From positions 1-21,615 of the forward strand of contig JAENXO010000006.1 of NCBI GenBank assembly GCA_016649455.1: a stretch of DNA of 21,615 nt. Reading direction: 5' to 3'. A program made the translations under genes and the position numbers. A model generated the notes under the pieces. That model had not been told where the DNA came from, searched no databases, and was given only the letters and a program-made list of their open reading frames with translations. Below, piece after piece: positions 7,274 to 16,275 of this stretch. This stretch comes from Gemmatimonadota bacterium (lineage in GTDB: Bacteria; Gemmatimonadota; Gemmatimonadetes; Palauibacterales; Palauibacteraceae). Position 1 is the stretch's first letter, and the number at the start of each line of letters is the position of its first letter.

Positions 7274-7960
7274 CTACCAGGTGAGCCCGAGAACACCGCA
7301 CAGGTAGGCCGGAAGAGGCGCGGCGGAGCGACAAAGTTCGACGTACTCATCCAGGAAGTCCGGGCGGCAGACCTGCTCCTCGCTCAGTGGAACCGAGACG
7401 ACGTAGTCCTTCAGCTTGAGTTCGCCCGCCAGCACGTGCTCCGGCGCGTAGCCCCGGGGAACCCTCTTCAAAGCCTCCCCCCCGAAACTCCAGCCGGCCG
7501 CCTCGACCGCACCGCGCATCCCGGTCCACCCATCGGGGTCATCGTCCATTGCCTGCCGGACGGCGTCGAGCTCCGGTCTCGCGGGCCGCCAGATCCCCGC
7601 CGCGGCCAGCACGTTTCCCGGCTCGAAATGGAGATAGAAGCCGGGGGCGTGCACGTCCTTTGCCGCCTCGTGGCGGAACTGGAGTGCTGCCCAGTTCTTG
7701 TAGGGACTCTTGTCCTTCGAGAACCGGACGTCCCGGTGAATTCGGAACAGAGAGCCGCCCTGCTTCTTCGGGATCGCCAGGATCGAAGGGCTGATCTCGG
7801 CAAGCGGCTCCTGCAGCGAAGCCGTGAACGCCAGGAGCGGTTCCCTGACGTGGCGCTCGTAGCGGGCCTGGTTGCTCTCGAACCAGGCCCGCTCGTTGTT
7901 GGAACGCAGATCTTCGAGGAAACTGAACAGCTCCGGCGTGATTCCGTGTGCTTCGCTCAT
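7274..7960 (-). CDS. DUF2461 (TIGR02453) family protein
   Basis: A 228-residue cytoplasmic protein of the DUF2461 family, whose biochemical role is not established. Recognisable segments are FLEDLRSNNERAWFESNQ near the N-terminus, IHRDVRFSKDKSPYKNW in the middle, GFYLHFEPGN, and RVPRGYAPEHV followed by LKLKDYVV. Length fits the family. The ATG at 7960 begins the conserved domain and lies 11 bases after the stop of the upstream barrel gene, so the two are probably co-transcribed, although no functional link is obvious. No signal peptide or membrane segment is seen. Confidence 0.93.
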   Translation of the reverse strand: MSEAHGITPELFSFLEDLRSNNERAWFESNQARYERHVREPLLAFTASLQEPLAEISPSILAIPKKQGGSLFRIHRDVRFSKDKSPYKNWAALQFRHEAAKDVHAPGFYLHFEPGNVLAAAGIWRPARPELDAVRQAMDDDPDGWTGMRGAVEAAGWSFGGEALKRVPRGYAPEHVLAGELKLKDYVVSVPLSEEQVCRPDFLDEYVELCRSAAPLPAYLCGVLGLTW

Positions 7961-7971
7961 CCGCAATTCCC

Positions 7972-8430
7972 TCAGAACAGGATTCCTCCCGTGACCACGA
8001 ACTGCTCCACCCCCTCGATCGTGAACTTCGTCTCCACGAAGGGCATGATCGATCCGGCATCGAAGCGGACTCCACCGAGCAGGTTCAGGCCCGGATCGGT
8101 GTCGCTGAATCCGTCTGACGAAGCGTGTCCGATATTCAGACCACCACCAGCATACGGCGTGACGGTCGGGGCGCTCTGGATGTCGAAATTGTAGATCAGG
8201 TTCCCGTTGATCTCCCAGTACTCGGTCGGACCGTCCGGAAAGTAATAGTCGAAAGAGGCGATGATGGTCAACGGCGAGTTGCTGAAACCGAACTCCGCGC
8301 GGGCGCCGAGTCCCAGGTCGGTATCCGTCCCGAGGCTGATTTCGGGTCCCCAACGAAAGGCCTGGGCAGATGCCGACTCGACTCCCACCAGGCAAAGCAT
8401 GACGGCCGCGGTGAACAATATCTTCCTCAT
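7972..8430 (-). CDS. Small outer-membrane beta-barrel protein
   Basis: A 152-residue protein with a signal peptide (KILFTAAVMLCLVG, cleavage near ASAQA) followed by alternating hydrophobic/polar strands such as LGLGARAEFGF, LTIIASFDYYF, WEINGNLIYNF, VTPYAGGGLNIG and LLGGVRFDAG. It ends in Phe, the usual C-terminal residue of barrels assembled by Bam. Aromatic residues near strand ends and the PYAGGGLN motif are typical of small OmpA/OmpX-like barrels. Eight strands are plausible. The role (porin, adhesion or structural) is not readable. A sigma-70-like promoter lies upstream, leaving a leader of about 115 bases. Confidence 0.86.
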   Translation of the reverse strand: MRKILFTAAVMLCLVGVESASAQAFRWGPEISLGTDTDLGLGARAEFGFSNSPLTIIASFDYYFPDGPTEYWEINGNLIYNFDIQSAPTVTPYAGGGLNIGHASSDGFSDTDPGLNLLGGVRFDAGSIMPFVETKFTIEGVEQFVVTGGILF

Positions 8431-8551
8431 TTTGAGTCCCCCGTGTCAGAGAGTTTTCCGCCCGCAATCGGTACGGGCGGGACGTGGACTCGAGTGTAGA
8501 GAGCAAGACCGGGACCGAACCGGACCGGTCGGATGACCAATCGCACAATTC

Positions 8552-8579
8552 ATTATATCGCAAACAGATGCGGAGACAA
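8552..8579 (-). promoter_or_regulatory. Promoter for the barrel/DUF2461 pair
   Basis: On the minus strand TTGTCT (8579-8574) and a perfect TATAAT (8557-8552) are 16 bases apart. The expected start is near 8545, about 115 bases before the ATG of the barrel gene. This is a good match in otherwise GC-rich DNA. Confidence 0.65.
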
Positions 8580-8596
8580 CCATGGGAGCTGACGCC

Positions 8597-8636
8597 GTTT
8601 TCTGGCGCCCGGGTGGGAGCCCGGACGCCAGAAAAC
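8597..8636. repeat. Long near-perfect hairpin downstream of the serine hydrolase gene
   Basis: GTTTTCTGGCG (8597-8607) pairs with CGCCAGAAAAC (8626-8636). After one C/A mismatch, CCGGG (8609-8613) pairs with CCCGG (8620-8624), leaving a 6-base loop. It lies 8 bases beyond the hydrolase stop on the minus strand, the position of a terminator. However, the T-run is on the 5' arm and the A-run on the 3' arm in either direction, so the RNA has no U-tract after the stem unless the lower stem opens. It may act as a 3' stabilising stem or an unusual terminator. Confidence 0.6.
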
Positions 8637-8644
8637 CTTGCGGT

Positions 8645-10213
8645 TTACTGCTCGGCGCGCTCGAATTTGATCGGATCGTAGAACTTCACCGTCAGAGACT
8701 CCACCGCTCCATCCTGCCCGAGTGAGAACTGCAGAAACGTCATCGGCTCCATGTCGAAGATCGGGTGGCGCCAGTGGACCCGGAATACGTCGTGGTTCCA
8801 GTGTTCAAGATCGCCCAGGTGCCTCGGGTTGTAGTCGAACACCAGCTGACCGTCTTCCATCCGGACCTCTGCCGGTCCGGACAGCTCGTCCTCGTACGAC
8901 CCGGTGTAGGCTTCGAGATCGAGCGACGGCGTCGTGTCCGGGATCCGGCTGGCCTGGAACTCAGCCTCGGTTCGGGCAGTGCGCTCCTCGCCCTGTTCCA
9001 CGATCCCGCGATACACCGAATTCCAGTCGCGCTCCGGCTCACCGAGCAACGCGTCGAGAATCGTGTATGTGATGGCACGGGTGGGAGCCGACGGCGCGTA
9101 GTTGGTCAGGACCACCACGCCGATCCCCTCCTCGGGAAGCAGCGTCTGCAGGGAGATCATCCCGGTGAGCCCGCCGCTGTGCGTCACGACCTTCCGTCCC
9201 CTGTACTCTCCGATGAACCAGCCGAAGCCATATCCGCTGAATCGCTGACCGAGGTTGGCCTCGGCCCACGGCGAAACACCGAGCGGATATTGGACCGACT
9301 GCATCGCGCGAGCGGCTCGTTCAGAGAAGATGCGCGTCCCGTCCACCTCTCCCCCGTTGAGGTTCGCCCGCATCCACTGCGCCATATCCAGCACATTCGA
9401 GTTGAGCGCGGCAGCGGGCGCTACTCCGCGGACATCGTCGTACTCTACCGGCATGAGCTCGCCGCCCACCTTCTCATGGGCCGACGCGACGTCCTCGATT
9501 CCAGCGAGTGCCGCCAGCGTCGTGCTGCTGCCAGTCATCCCGAGAGGGCCGAGGATGCGCTCCTGCATCAGTGCATCCCAGTTCTGCCCTGCGGCTGCCG
9601 CCGCTACCTGGCCGGCGACGAGATACATCAGGTTCTGGTAGTGGAACGAGGCCCGGAACGCGCCCGCCGGCTCAAGCCAGCGGATCCTCCGTACGACTTC
9701 ATCGCGAGGCAGATCCTGACCGATCCACAGGTGATCGCCGCCAAACGTCGGAAGGCCGCTCCGGTGAGTCATCAGGTCCTGGATCTGGATCTCCTGCGTG
9801 ATCCACGGATCGTGCATCCGGAACTCCGGCAGGTGGTCAATCACCCGATCGTCAACCGACAGCTTTCCCTCTTCCTGCAATTGCGCGAGCAGCGCCGCGG
9901 TGAACGCCTTCGTGTTCGACGCTACCGCGAAACGCGTTTCGGGCCCCACGGGACCCGGCTCGCCGAGGGTCCGAACGCCATATCCGCGGGCGAATACGAT
10001 CGAGTCGTTCTGCACCACGGCTACGGCCACACCCGGAGTCGTCCAGTCCGCGAGCAGCGTCTCGATTCCGGCGTCGATCCGGTCCCAGTCTACGGTCTGG
10101 GCAGGGGCCGCGAATGGTACGAAAAGGGCGAGTGCGGACAGTGCCAGGACAGCGCGACTGAAGCGGCGAAATGTGGTGGCGCGGCCGGCAACGGCGGCAA
10201 ACTTGTGAACCAT
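8645..10213 (-). CDS. Exported serine hydrolase, beta-lactamase/PBP4*-like
   Basis: A 522-residue protein of the class C beta-lactamase/esterase superfamily. The ATG at 10213 is preferred over an in-frame TTG four codons upstream because TTGGAG lies just ahead of it as a ribosome site. A signal peptide covers about residues 1-38 (RRFSRAVLALSALALFVPF, then AAPAQ). The catalytic set is visible: Ser99-x-x-Lys102 in SNTK, Tyr192-x-Asn in HYQN, and HSGG as the third motif. The catalytic domain ends near residue 400. The C-terminal part (LEAYTGSYEDELSGPAEV, then VFDYNPRHLG) looks like the DUF3471-type beta domain often attached to these hydrolases. Substrates in this family include D-amino acid peptides, esters and peptidoglycan fragments; resistance to beta-lactams should not be assumed. 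It diverges from the cytochrome gene. Confidence 0.93.
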   Translation of the reverse strand: MVHKFAAVAGRATTFRRFSRAVLALSALALFVPFAAPAQTVDWDRIDAGIETLLADWTTPGVAVAVVQNDSIVFARGYGVRTLGEPGPVGPETRFAVASNTKAFTAALLAQLQEEGKLSVDDRVIDHLPEFRMHDPWITQEIQIQDLMTHRSGLPTFGGDHLWIGQDLPRDEVVRRIRWLEPAGAFRASFHYQNLMYLVAGQVAAAAAGQNWDALMQERILGPLGMTGSSTTLAALAGIEDVASAHEKVGGELMPVEYDDVRGVAPAAALNSNVLDMAQWMRANLNGGEVDGTRIFSERAARAMQSVQYPLGVSPWAEANLGQRFSGYGFGWFIGEYRGRKVVTHSGGLTGMISLQTLLPEEGIGVVVLTNYAPSAPTRAITYTILDALLGEPERDWNSVYRGIVEQGEERTARTEAEFQASRIPDTTPSLDLEAYTGSYEDELSGPAEVRMEDGQLVFDYNPRHLGDLEHWNHDVFRVHWRHPIFDMEPMTFLQFSLGQDGAVESLTVKFYDPIKFERAEQ

Positions 10214-10365
10214 ATTCAACTCCAATTGAGGTCAGGACGGAACATAGCGTTGCTTGCGGCCTGCGCACGTGGGCGACCCACCTCGCGGGCTACGGGTGTC
10301 CGGCCTACATTCGGGCCGATAACAGCCCGGACGACGGGCGTCCGAAACTCAGGGAACCGACATCC

Positions 10366-10713
10366 ATGCGACCTGTGAAGCGCTCTGGAACCACGCCGAT
10401 TCTCCTCGCTGCGGCCGCGTTCACGATCGCCGCCTGCAGTGGCGAAAGCCACGCGATCTACGTCGACGCAGGCTGTGTAGAATGTCACGGCGATAACCTG
10501 CGCGGCACTCCGAGTTCGGGCCCGACGCTCAAAGGCACCCGGAAAAACTGGGACGAAGAAGCTCTGCTTCTGTACTTCCGGAATCCGGATAGCGTGGCAA
10601 CTTCGATTCCGCGGCTGTCGGAGTTGCGGGAGATCTACGGCGAAGGAATGCCGCCGCTCAAGATGGCCGACCCGATCGCCAGGGAAAAGCTCGCCCGGTA
10701 CGTGCTGCGATGA
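10366..10713 (+). CDS. Small monoheme cytochrome c, lipoprotein
   Basis: A 115-residue protein with an export signal ending FTIAAC, a good lipobox with Cys24. One heme-binding motif CVECH is at residues 37-41, and a probable methionine axial ligand is in EGMPPLK (Met95). Length and the GCVECHGDNLRGTPSSGPTLKG start are typical of class I cytochrome c domains. The ATG begins the signal sequence; the longer open frame upstream is not coding. It is likely anchored in the periplasm as an electron carrier. It converges on the hydrogenase operon with a 12-base gap, so it is not co-transcribed with it; a role in the same electron chain is possible but unproven. Confidence 0.88.
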   Translation: MRPVKRSGTTPILLAAAAFTIAACSGESHAIYVDAGCVECHGDNLRGTPSSGPTLKGTRKNWDEEALLLYFRNPDSVATSIPRLSELREIYGEGMPPLKMADPIAREKLARYVLR

Positions 10714-10725
10714 CGCCGGCCGCGG

Positions 10726-11256
10726 TCACGCTTTCGGCTGTCGTTCCCACCAGATGTCGGGATCGGCCGGTGGCACTCGCGCCTCAGCCGGGTAGCCCAG
10801 TCGTTCCAGTTCCGCGATGATCTCGGCCACCGCCCCGGGAACCGCCGCACGCACCACGTCCGTCAGACCGACGCCGTAGTCCACCCTCTCCGGGATCACG
10901 CCGATCACGTACACCTCGGGCGGAGTTTCTCCCTGGAGCTCCAGTACGAGCAGAGTCTCTTTGAGGCCCGGATCGTGGGGAGTGATTCGCTGGGCCGGTG
11001 GATGCTTCAGGACGTCGTCCCGCCGGTACGTTCGCAGCTCTCCGCTGCTGCCATCGGATCGAACCGTGTCGACGATGATCAGGGCGCCCGAGTCCTCCAG
11101 GATCGTGCTCAGCTCCATGCCCGGAGTGCCCGCGTCGAGGATCTCGACTTCCGGCGGAAAGACGTACGCCGCCTCGAGCACCTTGATGACGTACGGACCC
11201 AGTCCATCGTCCGCCATCAGGATGTTCCCGAGGCCGAAAACGGTCACCGCCGGCAC
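10726..11256 (-). CDS. hybD: [NiFe]-hydrogenase maturation protease, HybD/HyaD family
   Basis: An endopeptidase of 176 residues that removes the C-terminal tail of the large subunit after nickel insertion. The GTG at 11256 is chosen because GGGGAGG lies 7 bases upstream and it starts directly at the conserved strand VFGLGNIL. The three residues that bind nickel in E. coli HybD (Glu16, Asp62, His93) correspond here to Asp17 in ADDGLG, Asp63 in LIIVDTV and His94 in TPHDPG. DAGTPGMEL is also conserved. It is the last gene of the operon, 79 bases after the large subunit gene, the same place as in the E. coli hyb operon. The function follows from family and context. Confidence 0.93.
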   Translation of the reverse strand: MPAVTVFGLGNILMADDGLGPYVIKVLEAAYVFPPEVEILDAGTPGMELSTILEDSGALIIVDTVRSDGSSGELRTYRRDDVLKHPPAQRITPHDPGLKETLLVLELQGETPPEVYVIGVIPERVDYGVGLTDVVRAAVPGAVAEIIAELERLGYPAEARVPPADPDIWWERQPKA

Positions 11257-11335
11257 GGTGGGACCTCCCCTCCGGGCCGGCGGTGGTCGGCGGCGCCCGT
11301 GAGCCTGCCGGGCGCCACCGTGGAGTGCGGGGCGA

Positions 11336-13033
<1,698 letters not shown>

Positions 13034-13043
13034 GTCTCACTCC

Positions 13044-14249
13044 TCAGGTGGGCAGGGCCGCGGAAGGACGGCCGGTCAGAATCGGGAATCGTTTGATGAT
13101 GTACATGAACGCCGCGATCTCGGCGGCGATGAACCCCACAGTGACGAAGATCTCGAACAGCGAGGGGAAATAGTAATTCCAATGGTCGCCCGGCTGGAAC
13201 GCGAACCAGTAGGCCGAAAACCGGAGAAGCATTCCACCCGTGATGATCAACCCGGCCGACATGAACAGCCGGCCGCGATCCTTGTCCGAGCGAGCCGGCC
13301 GCAGCATGAGGATGATCGCGGGAACGAGGAACAGCAGGACCTCCAACCAGAATAGGATACTGTACAGATCGAATTCCAAGGCGTAGCCGAGCTTTCCAGT
13401 CCCGACGATGTTCATCAGCCGGATCCCGACCCACACCAGGAGCACGACCGCGATAGTCCCGGACAGGGCGCTCAGTATCGAGGTTTCCCGGTACCGGTGA
13501 TAGACGGTGCGCGACCACATGGTTTCCAGCACGATGATTCCGTACCCCATCGCCATACTCGAGATGAGGAAGAAGAACGGCAGCCAGCCCGTGTGCCACA
13601 GCGGGTGGAGCTTGGGGCCGGCAAGCAGAATCATCGAGCCGAGGCTTGACTGGTGCATGGCAGGAAGCAGGATCCCCAGCGCGATCAGCCACGGCATCGC
13701 CCTCATCAGGATCGGGGTCCACTTCTTCGCGAACTGCTGGAGCCTCGGCTTGTCGTCCTCCTGCTCCCAGCGTTCCATGAACACGGGAGCCAGTTCGATC
13801 CACAGGACCGCCGCGTACAACATGGCGCAGAGCCCAACCATGAGTTGAAGAGAATCAAGATTCCAGGTCCAGAAGAAAATCGGGAGCTTCCACGTCAACC
13901 ATGGCCGCCCGAGGTCGGCGATCACGCCGAACAGATCGAGCGTGTAACCAAGCGCGGCCGTTAGAATCGCCGCCCGGACCAGTGGATGGTACTTCCCCTT
14001 ATTGAACACGTAGACCAGGAGCGCGATCGAGTAACCGCCGCAAGCCAGGGCCGTCCCCGTGACGACGTCGAACGCGATCCAAAGTCCCCACGGATGCCCG
14101 TCGCTCATGTTAGTGACCGGGCCGAGGCCGACGATGAACCGGTAGACCAGCATGACCGCGGTGGTCCCCGCGAGCGTGAGGCATATCTTCATGACCGGGG
14201 TCATGATCGGACCACCGATCGGGGTTGGCTTTCCGTGCTGGTTGTTCAC
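13044..14249 (-). CDS. hybB: HybB-like NrfD-family membrane subunit
   Basis: A polytopic inner-membrane protein of 401 residues with about ten hydrophobic segments, for example KICLTLAGTTAVMLVYRF, ILTAALGYTLDLFGVIADLG, LQLMVGLCAMLYAAVLWIEL, LPFFFLISSMAMGYGIIVLE and LFLVPAIILML. NrfD-family proteins pass electrons between the iron-sulfur partner and the quinone pool without heme; HybB does this in E. coli hydrogenase 2. The segment HPWGLWIAFDVVTGTALACGGY is typical of the HybB branch. The GTG at 14249 overlaps the upstream stop (GTGA) and follows GGAGG at 7 bases, so coupling is strong. No cytochrome b (HyaC-type) gene is present, which agrees with the Hyb rather than the Hya layout. Confidence 0.95.
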   Translation of the reverse strand: MNNQHGKPTPIGGPIMTPVMKICLTLAGTTAVMLVYRFIVGLGPVTNMSDGHPWGLWIAFDVVTGTALACGGYSIALLVYVFNKGKYHPLVRAAILTAALGYTLDLFGVIADLGRPWLTWKLPIFFWTWNLDSLQLMVGLCAMLYAAVLWIELAPVFMERWEQEDDKPRLQQFAKKWTPILMRAMPWLIALGILLPAMHQSSLGSMILLAGPKLHPLWHTGWLPFFFLISSMAMGYGIIVLETMWSRTVYHRYRETSILSALSGTIAVVLLVWVGIRLMNIVGTGKLGYALEFDLYSILFWLEVLLFLVPAIILMLRPARSDKDRGRLFMSAGLIITGGMLLRFSAYWFAFQPGDHWNYYFPSLFEIFVTVGFIAAEIAAFMYIIKRFPILTGRPSAALPT

Positions 14250-15151
14250 GCGCCCACCTCCTCACCGGCCTTGTCGTACTGCCGGCGCGATCTCCACACG
14301 AGGCCCGCGATGACGCCGTACACGGCGACGGGAGCAATGAACCCCTTGTAGATCGTATGCTGGAGGCCGACGGGAAGCGCGGGAACCGGCTCGGTTCCGA
14401 GCTCCGGGAGTCCGAGCTTCGAGAACGGGATCCCTTTCGCGGTCAGATACAGAACCTGCGTCCCACCGACTTCCTCGAGACCGTAGACATGGTCCTCGTA
14501 TCGGTCCGGATTCTCGGCGATGCGACGCAGCGCTTCGGCCTTGAGCTCCTCGTACGGTCCGTAGATCACGGCCTTCCGCGGACAGACCTCCGTACATGCG
14601 GGCTGCCCGACCTCGTTCAGCTGGCCTTCGTCCGTCGTGCCTGCCTTGGCGAGGCACATCTGGCACTTGACCATCGCCGGGGTAGCGGAATCCCATTCGA
14701 ACTTCGGGATGCTGAACGGGCATGCGACCTGGCAATACCGACACCCGATGCAGCGATCCGGCTTCCAGGTCACGATTCCATTTTGCCGCTTCTGGAACGA
14801 ACCCATCATGCACGCGGCTGCGCAGGCGGGATCAATGCAGTGCATGCACTGCTGCTTGATGAAGGAACTCTCGCTTTCGTTTTCGTAGAACTTGATAATG
14901 TTGCAGGTGTTTGCCGTTAGATCGATCGGATCGTCGTACAGCCGACTGTGCTTTTCGAACTCCAGGTCGTTTGCCCTCCGGCATGCGGCCACGCAAGCTT
15001 TGCAGCCGATGCACATGGTCGCGTCGTACAGCATTCCGGTGGCATCGGCCGGAGCTTCCTTCTTCTCCCTGGCCTCGGCTTTCCGCGCGCCCGCCACCAT
15101 CGCTGTCCCGAACGCGGCGACCTTGAACGCGCCCCGCCGCGAAATGTTCAT
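14246..15151 (-). CDS. hybA: HybA-like ferredoxin subunit, Tat-exported
   Basis: A 301-residue iron-sulfur protein that links the hydrogenase dimer to the HybB-like membrane subunit. The Tat signal is at the start (SRRGAFK). Four clusters are indicated by cysteine groups: 47/50/53/57 (CIGCKACVAAC), 102/105/110/114 (CMHCIDPACAAAC), 134/137/140/144 (CIGCRYCQVAC) and 163/166 with 186/190 (CQMC, then CTEVC). Near the C-terminus is one hydrophobic helix (GFIAPVAVYGVIAGLVW), then basic residues, so it is anchored in the membrane. I chose the ATG at 15151 over an in-frame TTG two codons earlier because GGAGG is 7 bases ahead of it, inside the end of the small subunit gene. The gap to that gene is 2 bases. 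Confidence 0.95.
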   Translation of the reverse strand: MNISRRGAFKVAAFGTAMVAGARKAEAREKKEAPADATGMLYDATMCIGCKACVAACRRANDLEFEKHSRLYDDPIDLTANTCNIIKFYENESESSFIKQQCMHCIDPACAAACMMGSFQKRQNGIVTWKPDRCIGCRYCQVACPFSIPKFEWDSATPAMVKCQMCLAKAGTTDEGQLNEVGQPACTEVCPRKAVIYGPYEELKAEALRRIAENPDRYEDHVYGLEEVGGTQVLYLTAKGIPFSKLGLPELGTEPVPALPVGLQHTIYKGFIAPVAVYGVIAGLVWRSRRQYDKAGEEVGA

Positions 15152-15153
15152 CG

Positions 15154-16275
15154 TCAAACCTCCCCGAGCCCGATATCATCCTCGCAGGGCTGGCTCACCT
15201 TCTTCGCCGCGATAATCCCACCGCCGATTGCGCCTCCGATGATCCCCCCGAGCGTCATCGTGACCCACGGATTCGGGCCGTCCCGCTGAGTGAAGATCGG
15301 CGGATAGGTAGAAGGCGGTGTGGCTTCGGTGATCTCCACCGTCTCGAACTTGCCGAGCGTGAATCCGACCCCCTGTTCTGTGCAGCCGAAGCAGGGAGCG
15401 CCGATCCCGATCGGCCAGGCGTCATCGACTCCCCCGAAATTCAGAGTCGAGCAGTTGGCATGGGTGACGGGTCCCTTGCAGCCCATCTCATACAGGCACC
15501 AGCCCTGTCGATGACCCTCGTCACCGAATTGTTTCACGAATCGGCCGGCGTCGAAGTGGGCCCGACGCGGGCAGTGCTCGTGGATGACCCGTCCGTAGGC
15601 GAACTTCGGTCGCGCCAGCGCGTCGAGCTCCGGCAACGTCCCGAACGTGGCGTACTGGAGCGCAACGCCGAGGAAGTTGTAGGGATTCGAGGGACAGCCG
15701 GGGATCGTCACGACCGTCTTGCCCTCGAGCAACGTGGGCGCTCCCACGGCGCCGGTCGGATTCGGCGCGGCCGAAGGTATCCCGCCCCACGAAGCGCACG
15801 AGCCGATCGCGATGATCGCGCCGGCATGCTCCGCGACTTCCCGAACGAGGTCGATCGACGTCTGTCCCCCGATCTTGCAGTAGACCCCGTCGTCCTTCAT
15901 CGGGATCGCGCCCTCGATCACCAGGATGTAAGAGCCCTTGTGGCGCTCCATCGTGGCCTTGCGGACTTCCTCCGCCTGGTGTCCCGCCGCGACCATCAGC
16001 GTCTCGTGATAGTCGAGGCTGATCAGATCCAGGATCAGCTCATCGATCGCAGGGTGATGAGTCCGGAGCAACGACTCCGTGCAGCCGGTGCACTCCTGGT
16101 TATGGAGCCAGATCACCGAGGGCTTGAGACCCTGTGCCGCATTCTCAGCGAATTTGGCCGCCGCCTCTGCAGGTAGCCCGACGGCGGCTGCCGCCATGCT
16201 GCACACCTTCACGAAGTCCCGACGATCGACCGACATCAGGCCGGAAGGCGAGGAGTCGAGTGTGGGAAGCACCAT
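15154..16275 (-). CDS. hybO: [NiFe]-hydrogenase small subunit, group 1 Hyb-type
   Basis: The electron-transferring subunit, 373 residues. The ATG at 16275 follows GGAGGG at 6 bases. The Tat motif is DRRDFVK (Arg18-Arg19). Proximal cluster ligands are Cys62 and Cys65 (ECTGCTES), Cys160 (GSCASWGG) and Cys194 (PGCPSNP). The distal and medial clusters use HEHCPRRAHF, WCLYEMGCKG, NCSTLNFGG and APCFGC. The C-terminus has a hydrophobic helix of Gly and Ile (MTLGGIIGGAIGGGIIA) as membrane anchor, as in HybO. The two extra cysteines of oxygen-tolerant enzymes are absent (Gly64 and Gly165 at those places). It is the first gene of the operon, behind a 617-base non-coding stretch with a sigma-54 promoter candidate. 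Confidence 0.97.
   Translation of the reverse strand: MVLPTLDSSPSGLMSVDRRDFVKVCSMAAAAVGLPAEAAAKFAENAAQGLKPSVIWLHNQECTGCTESLLRTHHPAIDELILDLISLDYHETLMVAAGHQAEEVRKATMERHKGSYILVIEGAIPMKDDGVYCKIGGQTSIDLVREVAEHAGAIIAIGSCASWGGIPSAAPNPTGAVGAPTLLEGKTVVTIPGCPSNPYNFLGVALQYATFGTLPELDALARPKFAYGRVIHEHCPRRAHFDAGRFVKQFGDEGHRQGWCLYEMGCKGPVTHANCSTLNFGGVDDAWPIGIGAPCFGCTEQGVGFTLGKFETVEITEATPPSTYPPIFTQRDGPNPWVTMTLGGIIGGAIGGGIIAAKKVSQPCEDDIGLGEV

Noticed and set aside
7961..8563. One long minus-strand protein joining an upstream frame to DUF2461
   Set aside because: The N-terminal part is an out-of-frame shadow of the barrel gene, which has its own signal peptide and strands. DUF2461 begins at 7960.
8597..8636. 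Calling the hairpin a standard intrinsic terminator
   Set aside because: In both directions the stem is followed by A-rich, not T-rich, sequence, so it was listed as a repeat/hairpin instead.
8645..10213. Antibiotic-resistance beta-lactamase
   Set aside because: The SNTK, YQN and HSGG motifs define a broad hydrolase superfamily; the extra C-terminal domain points to a peptidase/esterase-type member rather than a resistance enzyme.
10171..10365. Longer N-terminus for the cytochrome
   Set aside because: It would precede the clear lipoprotein signal at 10366 and overlap the divergent hydrolase start.
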